Assembly: GCA_934254815.1 (NCBI GenBank)
Contig: CAKQME010000005.1
Coordinates: 62,001 to 126,000, forward strand
Source: an uncultured Clostridia bacterium
Lineage (GTDB): Bacteria > Bacillota > Clostridia > Christensenellales > Borkfalkiaceae
DNA length: 64,000 nt
Reading direction: 5' to 3'
A model generated the notes under the pieces. It saw only the letters and a list, made by a program, of their open reading frames with translations, did not search any database and was not told the DNA's origin. Within the stretch, counting starts at the first letter, position 1. Every line of letters begins with the position of its first letter. Shown one piece after another: positions 17,614 to 25,544 of this stretch. Made by a program: the position numbers and the translations under genes.

Positions 17614-18574
17614 ACCTCAATCTCTCGGCAATCTGCGCCGGTTTTGCAGACGCAAGTTTACCCGACATGACCGTGCGGACGTTTCTTATCTCCGCTACTT
17701 TATATAAGTAATACGTCAGCATCGGCACTATTCCCTCTGGAATAAATCTTCTGTTATAGATACGTTTAAGCGGTATTTCGTCGATAGCTTTTTCGTATTC
17801 CGAAAAAGGACGCTTTTCAGCCCTTGCGATAAGACACAAATTGATAAAATCGTAGCAGGGGGTAAATAAAAACTCGCGACGGATTTTTGTTTCGTCGTCA
17901 AGATTAAGCAATCTCAACTTTTCTTTTGAAATTTTACCGCCCTCGATATATTGAGACATCGCCTCTTTCAGATTGCCCGACCGAAAATAAACGGATATGT
18001 TTTTGGCGTCTATTTCGGCGCGGATAAGTTCTTTTATGATAGAACCTCTTACAATCTTCGACAATTCGGCGTACAACGACCTTAAACATACGGACGTAAA
18101 CTTCGCGCCGGAAATCTCGCCCTCGTCACGCGCCGCCCTTAATCCGGCAACCGTCCTTTTTACATAATCGGGGACTTCGGCTTTTTCGTTTCCGCCGACG
18201 TAATTTTCAATCTCCGCAACGTCGGTTATACCGTCCGGCGAATATCTCGTTCCCTCGATACCGAGTAACAGTTTTCTTACCGCCACGTCGCAATTAAAGC
18301 AATCCGCAGGCATATAAGCATAATAAATAAGGTCTTTACTCAACGCGTTTTCTATAACAAATTGTTTAAGCTTGGCTCTTTCGAAATTTACAAGTTTTTC
18401 GTAATCTTCCGCGCCGTTTATTTCAACTCCGCCGCCGAACCCGCCGCCGACAAGTATTTTTAAAGCCTCGTCGGCATCGGGAGCATCGATCATCGAATTG
18501 AATTTACTGCTCGGTATAAGCGTTTTTTGCGCCGATACCGCAATCGCATTTATATAGGAAACAGGTAATTTCAT
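17597..18574 (-). CDS. ntpC: V-type ATP synthase subunit C
   Basis: A 325-aa all-helical funnel-shaped subunit (also called d) that sits on the c-ring and connects it to the D/F shaft. The N-terminal YINAIAVSAQKTLIP segment and the Tyr/Phe-rich repeats fit the family. It overlaps ntpE by one base. Confidence 0.93.
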   Translation of the reverse strand: MKLPVSYINAIAVSAQKTLIPSSKFNSMIDAPDADEALKILVGGGFGGGVEINGAEDYEKLVNFERAKLKQFVIENALSKDLIYYAYMPADCFNCDVAVRKLLLGIEGTRYSPDGITDVAEIENYVGGNEKAEVPDYVKRTVAGLRAARDEGEISGAKFTSVCLRSLYAELSKIVRGSIIKELIRAEIDAKNISVYFRSGNLKEAMSQYIEGGKISKEKLRLLNLDDETKIRREFLFTPCYDFINLCLIARAEKRPFSEYEKAIDEIPLKRIYNRRFIPEGIVPMLTYYLYKVAEIRNVRTVMSGKLASAKPAQIAERLRFGYGG

Positions 18575-19164
18575 TATCTTTCTCCGCCGAACAACCTTTC
18601 GGCAAGTTCTTTTTCGGTTTGTTCGCGCATAGCTTCGACTATCGCAGCGTAAGTAAAATCACGATCGTAATTTACGCCGCAAAGCGCGAATCCGTTTTTA
18701 ACGCTTTCACTCGTTCCGACTAAAATATGCTTTTCGACAACGATTTTTAATTCCCGCGCTTTCTTCTCGTCAATCGGCGCGGACGGCGACAAAAGTAACT
18801 TCTGTCCGTCTTCGCCGTATTTTTCGATAAGCGCGGAAAGAATCTGCAAAAATTCTTCCGTCGTTGCTTTTTCAAGACGAGCATTTAACAGATCGTAAAC
18901 CCTGTTTATAGCGTTTCTTCTCGCTCCGAGCGCGATTTTATTACTTTCCATACGCGAAGCGACGCGCGACTTACCCGCAATATCTTCGGCAAGCCATTTA
19001 GTTGTAATTTCCGTTTCTTCCTGAAGTTTCAAGGAAAACTCTTTTGCCGCCGCAGAGCGTTCCGCCGCATAAGCTTCGGCTTCAGCCAACAACTCAGCGC
19101 AAGTCGCTTCCGATTTTTCCTTTATAGCTTCTATAAGGTCGGGTTTAACGTTTTCAGACATCAC
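18574..19164 (-). CDS. ntpE: V-type ATP synthase subunit E
   Basis: A 196-aa peripheral-stalk subunit that pairs with the small coiled-coil subunit NtpF. The N-terminal half (about 8-100) is a charged Ala/Glu/Lys-rich coiled coil and the C-terminal half is globular. The frame opens with a GTG (19164) directly followed by an ATG (19161); GGAG upstream can serve either. It is separated from ntpK by a 464-bp gap filled with repeats, whereas other gaps in the operon are at most 29 bp, so it may need its own ribosome recruitment or processing. Confidence 0.93.
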   Translation of the reverse strand: MMSENVKPDLIEAIKEKSEATCAELLAEAEAYAAERSAAAKEFSLKLQEETEITTKWLAEDIAGKSRVASRMESNKIALGARRNAINRVYDLLNARLEKATTEEFLQILSALIEKYGEDGQKLLLSPSAPIDEKKARELKIVVEKHILVGTSESVKNGFALCGVNYDRDFTYAAIVEAMREQTEKELAERLFGGER

Positions 19165-19217
19165 TCTAAAATCTCCGTACAGTTATAGTTTGAACTTCAA
19201 ATTTTGTCATTAGTTTT

Positions 19218-19628
19218 GAGCGATTAGTCGCCCGTCAGACAAAACGCATAACGTTTTTTAAAATGGGGCGACCTCTTCGGTCGCAGGAATTTTAAAAATA
19301 GTTATGTAACTCAGTATGTCGGGATATACAATCCTCAAAATTTATATTTAAACTGTTTTTGAGCGATTAGCCGTCCGTCAGACAAGGCACATGACGTTTT
19401 TTGAAAGGGAGCGACCTCTTCGGTCGCAGGAATTTCAAAAATAGGTATGTAACTCAGTATGTCGGGATATACAATCCTCAAAATTTATATTTGAACTGTT
19501 TTTGAGCGATTAGTCGCCCGTCAGACAAGGCACATGACCTTTTTTGAAAGGGAGCGACCTCTTCGGTCGCAGGAATTTCAAAAATTGTCATGTAACGCAG
19601 TATGTCGGGATGAATAATCGTTCAAAAC
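19218..19628. repeat. 143-bp tandem repeat, three copies, inside the V-ATPase operon
   Basis: Copies begin at 19218, 19361 and 19504 (exact 143-bp spacing). The third runs into the ntpK stop codon, and a degenerate tail of a further unit is visible at about 19185-19217. Each carries GAGCGATTAG then a CGTCAGACAA segment, and a stable hairpin (GCGACC, 5-nt loop, GGTCGC). Similarity between copies is high but not complete, so they are not an assembly artefact. No ORF is conserved across copies. The array separates ntpK from ntpE in an otherwise compact operon. Confidence 0.9.
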
Positions 19629-20057
19629 TTACATCATTATTCCGAGAACCAATGCCAGAATCGCGTAGAACTCTATCATCGCGGGGAATAAAACGTATTT
19701 ACCGGAACCCGCTCCGTTTTTACCGATTGCATAAATACAAGCGGCTGCCGTAGCTCCTTGTAAAAACGCGGAGGTGAAGCCCGTTATACCCATAGCGAAA
19801 GCTTTCCAGAAGATTGCCCAACCCTCGGCCGCAGCCAAACCCGCTGCGGGAATGTTCATAACCGCGAGTACGAAGCCGTAAATACCCTGAGTTGCGGGAA
19901 GCAACGCGAGAACGATTATCTTAGAAAATTTCTTTCCGTCCTCCGCCAAAACGCCCGCGCACGCAGAGCCGGTCTTATAAAGACCTATCGCAGAGCCTGT
20001 GCCGCACATGATCATACAGATCGCTAAACCGAGAATGCCAATTGCCGTTCCGTCCAT
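19629..20057 (-). CDS. ntpK: V-type ATP synthase subunit K (c-ring), Na+-type
   Basis: A 142-aa double-hairpin rotor-ring proteolipid with four helices. Residues equivalent to the Na+ ligands of Enterococcus hirae NtpK are all present: L53, T56, Q57 and Y60 in LLPATQGIY, Q100 in FLQG, and E129 in MIEFY. This predicts Na+ rather than H+ transport. The first hairpin lacks the ion-binding carboxylate, as in NtpK, so one ion is carried per double hairpin. I chose the ATG at 20057 because GGAGGA precedes it; the frame stays open upstream to 20168 inside ntpI. Confidence 0.96.
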   Translation of the reverse strand: MDGTAIGILGLAICMIMCGTGSAIGLYKTGSACAGVLAEDGKKFSKIIVLALLPATQGIYGFVLAVMNIPAAGLAAAEGWAIFWKAFAMGITGFTSAFLQGATAAACIYAIGKNGAGSGKYVLFPAMIEFYAILALVLGIMM

Positions 20058-20079
20058 TTTTTTGTCCTCCAAATGGTTT

Positions 20080-22056
20080 TTAATTTTTAAAATATATAAA
20101 CTCTCTTTCAGATCCGAGCGGTGTGAATAATTCTCCCTCACCCTCGTAAAATCTTCCGAAGAATTCAACGTATTGAAGTCTCGAATCGTGTATATACGCG
20201 CCGAGCAAGCTCATTGCGAGATTGAAAACGTTTCCGAGAACTATTACGAGTATTCCGCCGATAATTCCGCCGATTCCCAACGGGAACAGCATTTCGACGG
20301 CGATTGAATTAGTAAATATCGAAGCTATCTGCGCGCCTGCGAGCATAAGACCGTACAGTCTCGCGTAACTAAGAATATCCGAAGCGTAATTTATAAGCCC
20401 GTATGCCGCGCCGAACACTTTAGTCACCTTTCCGAAACCTTTTTCGGTTATGCCCGAAGTCAATATTCCGAGAGCAAACAGACCTATTGTCGGATACACG
20501 AAATAGCCGAACATTTCCGTATTGCCGCTTGCCGTGAAAAACACGGTAAGAATAAAGCACACGAGCGCAAACGACCACACAAGCCCCGAAAATATTCCCT
20601 CGACGACTTGTCCGCGTTTAAAACACTGCACTGCTTTCATTATAAGCGAAACCGAAATCTGAAACGTACCAAGCCCCAGACACCACAACAACGCCGACGG
20701 CACGGTTATACCGGCTATCGTCGCTTTCGCTGCTATGGGATCGACGTAAGCGTTATAAAATTCGGCATAGGCGGGAATGTTACGCAATATCGAAAAACCT
20801 AAAAAACTGTCCATAAGCACGCCGAACGCAACCGCGAAAAATCCGCCGTATGCGAAAACTTTTGCCATGCGTTTTATGCTTGTACCCTCTCTGCTTTTAG
20901 TAGCCAGCAGGAAACCGCCTAAAATCATCAACAATCCGTAACCTGCGTCCGCCATGATAACGCCCATAAACAGAGAAAAGAAAAACGACATTACCCCGTT
21001 AGGATCCAACGCGCCATATGCGGGAGCGGAATACATATTCGTGACCGCTTCGAAATTCTCTACGACTTTATTATTCTTCATGAGCGTAGGCGCAAATTCG
21101 TCGCGCGGAATTTCTTTATATTCGGTATATATGCAAGGAAATTTTTCCTTTAACTCTTTATCGACCCTTGCAACGGCTTCGGTAGGAACATACGCTTCGG
21201 CAAGAAACGTTTCGGTTGTCTCGCCGCCGTTTTTCTTCGCACCGTCTTTTTCCGTTAAAAAGCCGAAATAATCTATATATGTTTTTATATCTTTGGTCTG
21301 AGGATTTTTTTCGACAGTCTCTCTCAGCGTTTGTTTTATTTCGTTTTCTATCCGCTTGATTTCTCCGTCTAAATAAGCCAGTTTATCCTTAGCCGTAATA
21401 TCTTCGGTATACGGACATTTCGAGAAAGAAGCCTTAGTCAACAAGTTTTCGACCTCAGCGGAACACTCTTTCAGGCAAACGACCGTTACGACGTTTTTAG
21501 AACCCGCCCCGCCCGAAATTTCGGCTTCGGCGTTATCCTCGGCGTTTATATCCGCGATTAACGCCGCCGTTTTATCCGACGGAACAACCCCGAAATAAAC
21601 GTTTACGAAACGAGTCGAAGTATAAAACGAAAATTTCTCTTTCAGGTTTTCATAGTCGGCGTAACCTTTTCTGCTCTCTTCAATTTTATAAAGTTCGGTT
21701 TTTAATCGAACGCAACGATCCGACAACGACAGAATTTCGGATATTTCGGTCTTGACTTCGCCAAGCTTTTCCCCGAAAGCCAGAAATTCGTCTACGCCTA
21801 CCCCGAAACCGTCCTTTACGACAGGCGGAAGAGTTTTATCCCCTAGTTCGTCGTAAGCGGCTTCCGCAAAACTTAACGCTTTGCGGGCGGAATCGGATAA
21901 CGCGGAATAATTCTCTCCGTCTGCGGGAATTTCCAGACCGTATTCGCCGCATTTTCGTATCTGCGCCGCGCCGCTTATCACAAGCGCGTCGAAAATATCG
22001 CTTCTGTCCGACTTTAAGCCGATAAGCGACATAGACGACATTTCACAGATCGCCAT
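20080..22056 (-). CDS. ntpI: V-type ATP synthase subunit I
   Basis: A 658-aa stator subunit. The N-terminal cytoplasmic half (about 1-330) contains coiled coils that hold the peripheral stalks. The C-terminal half has seven or eight membrane helices forming the ion half-channels. The start of the membrane domain shows the conserved FFSLFMGVIMADAGYGLL pattern (about 360-377). It overlaps the end of ntpF by 14 bp. Confidence 0.96.
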   Translation of the reverse strand: MAICEMSSMSLIGLKSDRSDIFDALVISGAAQIRKCGEYGLEIPADGENYSALSDSARKALSFAEAAYDELGDKTLPPVVKDGFGVGVDEFLAFGEKLGEVKTEISEILSLSDRCVRLKTELYKIEESRKGYADYENLKEKFSFYTSTRFVNVYFGVVPSDKTAALIADINAEDNAEAEISGGAGSKNVVTVVCLKECSAEVENLLTKASFSKCPYTEDITAKDKLAYLDGEIKRIENEIKQTLRETVEKNPQTKDIKTYIDYFGFLTEKDGAKKNGGETTETFLAEAYVPTEAVARVDKELKEKFPCIYTEYKEIPRDEFAPTLMKNNKVVENFEAVTNMYSAPAYGALDPNGVMSFFFSLFMGVIMADAGYGLLMILGGFLLATKSREGTSIKRMAKVFAYGGFFAVAFGVLMDSFLGFSILRNIPAYAEFYNAYVDPIAAKATIAGITVPSALLWCLGLGTFQISVSLIMKAVQCFKRGQVVEGIFSGLVWSFALVCFILTVFFTASGNTEMFGYFVYPTIGLFALGILTSGITEKGFGKVTKVFGAAYGLINYASDILSYARLYGLMLAGAQIASIFTNSIAVEMLFPLGIGGIIGGILVIVLGNVFNLAMSLLGAYIHDSRLQYVEFFGRFYEGEGELFTPLGSEREFIYFKN

Positions 22057-22363
22057 TTTCTATCCTCCCGAATAAATTTTCAGCCTCCGAAACGGCTTGC
22101 TTTTCATATGAAACGACAAGCTTTTTACCGTTTGCCTCCGCTTCGGCAACATCGGCGGCATAATTCTCCGCTGCGGTTCGCTCGGCAAGCGCGACGGCGT
22201 TTTCGCGAGCGGCGCGGGCATTTTTCTTAGCCTCTTCAACAACGCGGGTATATTCCGCGTTCGCCTCGGCGCGTATGCGCCCCGCTTCTTCTTCGGCGGC
22301 GGTTTTACGATTAGCCGCTTCTTCTTCGGCGGCGCGGATTTTTTCGATTATCTCTTCGATCAT
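22043..22363 (-). CDS. ntpF: V-type ATP synthase peripheral-stalk coiled-coil subunit (NtpF)
   Basis: A 106-aa protein that is almost entirely coiled coil, with Glu/Ala/Arg-rich heptads from about residue 5 to 90. It fits the small stalk subunit (NtpF, also called G or H) that pairs with subunit E. It is the first gene of the operon, as in the E. hirae ntp operon. An AGAGG SD precedes the ATG at 22363. Confidence 0.88.
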   Translation of the reverse strand: MIEEIIEKIRAAEEEAANRKTAAEEEAGRIRAEANAEYTRVVEEAKKNARAARENAVALAERTAAENYAADVAEAEANGKKLVVSYEKQAVSEAENLFGRIENGDL

Positions 22364-22460
22364 AATTGATTAACCTCTATTCGGTTACCGTTTTATTATA
22401 AGTGAAAAAGTTTGCTTGCAGTGTTTACCCGAATTTATACTTACGACTTTCCTATTATAT

Positions 22461-22597
22461 AAAAAAATCACAAACACCGACGCTTACACGCCGACGATTG
22501 CGACAGACTCCACCTTATATATCCGTCGTTTCGGTTTCGCCCGCGACGGAGGTCGAACAAGTCGCAACTCGGCGGCAATACGCCCGACGGTTATTAT
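22461..22597 (-). ncRNA. Candidate structured leader RNA or small RNA upstream of the V-ATPase operon
   Basis: The transcript expected from the promoter at 22604-22632 begins near 22597. It folds into an imperfect rod: an outer stem (ACCG.CG at about 22585-22591 with 22475-22481), an inner stem of about 14 bp (GCCG.CGA and TTGCGAC, about 22561-22576 with 22489-22505), and an apical hairpin CCGTCG/CGACGG (22523-22548). A run of seven U follows (22461-22467), as at a terminator. The shape is rod-like, recalling 6S RNA, or could be an attenuating leader. It is not a match to any riboswitch I know. About 95 nt remain between the U-run and ntpF. Pairings were found by eye. Confidence 0.45.
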
Positions 22598-22603
22598 ATG
22601 GAA

Positions 22604-22632
22604 ATTATACTTTATTTCAATAAAAATGTCAA
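22604..22632 (-). promoter_or_regulatory. Consensus promoter of the V-ATPase operon
   Basis: On the minus strand, a perfect TTGACA (22627-22632), 17-bp spacer and perfect TATAAT (22604-22609). It is among the strongest-looking promoters in the window and gives a leader of about 230 nt before ntpF. Confidence 0.85.
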
Positions 22633-22702
22633 TTATTTTTATCGACGATTTTTACGTTTTTGTAAGATTTTGTACATTATCGCGAATTTTGCTTAAAAAC
22701 AT

Positions 22703-22731
22703 TTTACTTTTGCTTTCGAATATGCTAAAAT
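22703..22731 (+). promoter_or_regulatory. Promoter of the CNNM/CorC-like gene
   Basis: A -35 TTTACT (22703-22708), 17-bp spacer and -10 TAAAAT (22726-22731) give a leader of about 33 nt ending in the AAAGGAG SD of the gene at 22771. Confidence 0.6.
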
Positions 22732-22770
22732 AATAGTCAATTACTATTTTTTATTCAAAAAGGAGCTAAT

Positions 22771-24102
22771 ATGGAAGCAGACGGAAGTCAACCTCCCCCC
22801 AACCCCGATACTTACGCGGGGTATATCGTTATACTTATTTTTCTCGTTTTAATGTCGGGATTTTTCTCCGCAACGGAAACGTCGTTTACGTCGGCAAACC
22901 GCGCAAGATTGAAAATCTCCGCCGAAGACGGAAAGAAAACCGCGCAAAAAACTTTAAAAATCTTAGATAATTACGACAGATTTATCTCTACGATTTTAAT
23001 CGGCAACAATATCGTAAACATACTGGCGACTACGCTCTTCACTCTTTTGTTCGGAATGTTGATTTCAAACGAGGGCGTGGCGGCTACGGTTTCGACTGCT
23101 GTTTCGACTGTTTTAATTCTCATATTCGGAGAAATAACGCCGAAAACTTTAGCAAAAGAATTCCCCGAAAAATTTGCCTGCGGCGTATGTTACGTTATCT
23201 GGACGTTCGAAATAATTTTTTACCCGCTCACACTGCTTTTTAAAGGCTGGAAAATATTGCTCGGCAAAATTTTCAGATTCAAAAGCGAAGACGTTATTAC
23301 CGAAGAAGAATTACTCACCTACGTCGAAGAAGCCAACGAGGACGGTACTTTAAACAAGGAAGAAACTCAGCTTATTTCGAGCGCGATAGAATTTAACGAT
23401 TGCGAAGTGGGAGACATACTTGTTCCGAGAGTAAACATCGTTGCAGTAGACGAACACGCTTCAATGGACGAAATTAAAAACGTGTTTTGCGAAAACCGCT
23501 ATTCGCGCATACCCGTATATAGAAACACTATAGACAGTATCGTGGGTATGATTCACGAAAAAGACTTTTTCAGCGCGTATATATCGGGCGCGACAAGCAT
23601 AAAAAACATTCTTACCACCGTTGCAATCGCCACGGAACATATGCAGATTTCAGTACTTTTAAGAAGTATGCAAAAACAAAAAGTGCATATGGCTGTAGTT
23701 ATCGACGAATACGGCGGAACGTTAGGTCTCGTAACGCTCGAAGACATTCTCGAAGAGTTGGTAGGCGAAATCTGGGACGAACACGACGAAGTTGTCAATT
23801 ATTTCAACAAGGTTGCCGATGACGTTTATCTCGTAGACGGCAACGCGGATATTTCGGACTTTGCGGAATTATTTTCCCTCGATATCGACGAAGAAAGCGA
23901 TTCGAACACCGTCAGCGGCTGGATAATAGAACACTTAGGCGATATCCCCGCAATCGGCTACGAATTCGAATTCGAAAATCTTAAACTCGAAATTCTGAAA
24001 AAAACCATGAAGAGAATACTCGAAGTTAAAGTGACGATTCTGCCGGACAAATCCGAAGAAGATAAAGAAAAGGAAAAGGATAAAGAAAAAGACGACGAAT
24101 AA
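22771..24102 (+). CDS. CNNM/CorC-type hemolysin-like membrane protein (Mg2+ homeostasis)
   Basis: A 443-aa protein with a DUF21/CNNM membrane domain (about 15-190; FFSATETSFTSANR and GNNIVNILATTL motifs), a tandem CBS pair (about 205-330; VPRVNIVAVDE and VIDEYGGTLGLVTLED), and a C-terminal CorC/HlyC domain (about 345-425). A highly charged Lys/Glu/Asp tail follows. Members transport or sense Mg2+ or related cations. AAAGGAG lies 7 nt before the ATG. It is followed by a CDF transporter on the same strand, so both concern divalent cations. Confidence 0.93.
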   Translation: MEADGSQPPPNPDTYAGYIVILIFLVLMSGFFSATETSFTSANRARLKISAEDGKKTAQKTLKILDNYDRFISTILIGNNIVNILATTLFTLLFGMLISNEGVAATVSTAVSTVLILIFGEITPKTLAKEFPEKFACGVCYVIWTFEIIFYPLTLLFKGWKILLGKIFRFKSEDVITEEELLTYVEEANEDGTLNKEETQLISSAIEFNDCEVGDILVPRVNIVAVDEHASMDEIKNVFCENRYSRIPVYRNTIDSIVGMIHEKDFFSAYISGATSIKNILTTVAIATEHMQISVLLRSMQKQKVHMAVVIDEYGGTLGLVTLEDILEELVGEIWDEHDEVVNYFNKVADDVYLVDGNADISDFAELFSLDIDEESDSNTVSGWIIEHLGDIPAIGYEFEFENLKLEILKKTMKRILEVKVTILPDKSEEDKEKEKDKEKDDE

Positions 24103-24139
24103 AATCGTCTGAAATCAGAATATCGCAGCAATAAAAAAC

Positions 24140-24187
24140 AATCACTTGTACTATGAGATCGCGAAATATCCCGTTGTACAAGTGATT
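24140..24187. terminator. 12-bp inverted repeat between two cation-transport genes
   Basis: A perfect inverted repeat, AATCACTTGTAC (24140-24151) and its complement (24176-24187), with a 24-nt loop. On the plus strand it is followed by AAAATTTTTT, so it may end transcription of the CNNM gene. The long loop is unusual for a terminator, so an operator or attenuator is also possible. Confidence 0.5.
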
Positions 24188-24245
24188 AAAATTTTTTAAG
24201 AAGAATTTTTTACGGGAGTTATCATCTCCCCTGCCTAATAACGAA

Positions 24246-25436
24246 ATGTTTAATAAATTTATAAAAATCTTTATTAAAGACGCCGACAAAACAGACAACC
24301 CGAAAGTCAGGGAAAAATACGGCAGTTTTTCGGGGTTTGTCGGCATAATTTTAAACGTTATGCTCTGCGCCACTAAAATCATTACGGGCTTTTTGACGGG
24401 CGCGATTTCTATTGTCTCCGACGGCATAAACAACCTGTCGGACGCGGGTTCGTCGATTGTCACCATGCTCGGATTTAAACTTTCGTCTAAAAAACCTGAT
24501 AAAGAACATCCGTTCGGTCACGGCAGAATGGAATATTTCGCAGGGCTTGCCGTGTCGGTTATCATAATTATCGTAGCGGTTCAGCTGTTTATAAACTCGC
24601 TTAAAAAAGTAATAAGCGGAGAACTGCTGGAGTTTCCGTCGGAAAAATTACTGATTATCACCATAGCCGTTTTATCGCTATCTATACTAACAAAATTATG
24701 GCTGGCTTTTTTTAATCGTTACGTCGCAAAAAAAATAAACTCCGTAGCAAACAAAGCGACCGCCGCAGACAGTATATCCGATTGTATAGCAACAACGGTA
24801 GTATTGATTTGTGCAATCTTATCAAAATACGTTAACGACATTCCTTTAGACGGAATAGCGGGAATTTTAGTTTCGGTTTTTATTGCATGGCAAGGTTTAT
24901 CTTCTTTAAAAGATATAGCAGATTTGCTGATAGGCTCCGCGCCGGACCCCGAACTCGTAAAAGAAGTGACGGACTTTGCGCTCAACTTCGACAAAAAGAA
25001 AATTATCGGCGTACACGACCTTATGATTAACGACTACGGACCGGGCAGAAAACTGATAATTCTTCATGCGGAAGTTCCATGCCACGGCGACGTTATGAAG
25101 TTACACGACGCGATAGACAACTTAGAGCGCGCGCTTCAACATAAATTCGGGTGTTTAGCGGTAATTCATATGGATCCTGTAGACAACGAAAGCGAAAGAG
25201 TTAAACAACTCCGCGAACTTACCCGCGCCATAGTAAAAGATCTCGACCCCGATTTCGATATACACGATTTCAGAATGAACGAGGGCGAAACTCACGCAAA
25301 TCTGATATTCGATCTTGTTATAACTCACGAATCGTCTTACTCGATTAAAGAGATAAGAAACTTTGTCACAACCCGCTTAAAAGCAGCCGAGCCGAAATGC
25401 CACGCGATTATGAAAATCGAATATTCGTTTACCTGA
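24246..25436 (+). CDS. Cation diffusion facilitator, probably Mn2+-type
   Basis: A 396-aa CDF exporter with six membrane helices and a C-terminal metal-binding ferredoxin-like domain plus extension. TM2 carries an NxxxD-type site (in GINNLSDAG) and TM5 carries DxxxD (ADSISD). This pair is typical of Mn2+-transporting CDF proteins rather than Zn2+ ones with HxxxD. The HPFGHGRMEY loop between TM2 and TM3 is the family hallmark. A small hairpin (GGGAG/CTCCC) lies just upstream and no clear SD is seen. The metal is inferred from motifs only. Confidence 0.92.
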   Translation: MFNKFIKIFIKDADKTDNPKVREKYGSFSGFVGIILNVMLCATKIITGFLTGAISIVSDGINNLSDAGSSIVTMLGFKLSSKKPDKEHPFGHGRMEYFAGLAVSVIIIIVAVQLFINSLKKVISGELLEFPSEKLLIITIAVLSLSILTKLWLAFFNRYVAKKINSVANKATAADSISDCIATTVVLICAILSKYVNDIPLDGIAGILVSVFIAWQGLSSLKDIADLLIGSAPDPELVKEVTDFALNFDKKKIIGVHDLMINDYGPGRKLIILHAEVPCHGDVMKLHDAIDNLERALQHKFGCLAVIHMDPVDNESERVKQLRELTRAIVKDLDPDFDIHDFRMNEGETHANLIFDLVITHESSYSIKEIRNFVTTRLKAAEPKCHAIMKIEYSFT

Positions 25437-25456
25437 TTTCGGTTTTTTTAACTTCA

Positions 25457-25490
25457 GACGAGCCGTCGCAAACAAAAGCGACGGCTCGTC
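25457..25490. terminator. Strong hairpin between convergent genes
   Basis: A perfect 13-bp GC-rich inverted repeat (GACGAGCCGTCGC and complement) with an 8-nt loop lies 20 bp past the CDF stop. It has no U-run on either side, so it is terminator-like and may serve both convergent genes. Confidence 0.6.
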
Positions 25491-25544
25491 ATACTATTCA
25501 TATATCAAACGCGATTCAATAATAGAATTTTAATTTAAATCAGT

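Noticed and set aside
19218..19628. CRISPR or phage attachment array
   Set aside because: The 143-bp units are near-identical along their whole length and no integrase or cas gene lies nearby.
22461..22597. Known Na+ or Mg2+ riboswitch
   Set aside because: No conserved core of a riboswitch class that I know can be recognised; kept only as an unclassified structured RNA.
24103..24245. yybP-ykoY Mn2+ riboswitch before the CDF gene
   Set aside because: The conserved GGGGAGUAG-type core is absent; only a long-loop hairpin and a small GGGAG/CTCCC stem are seen.
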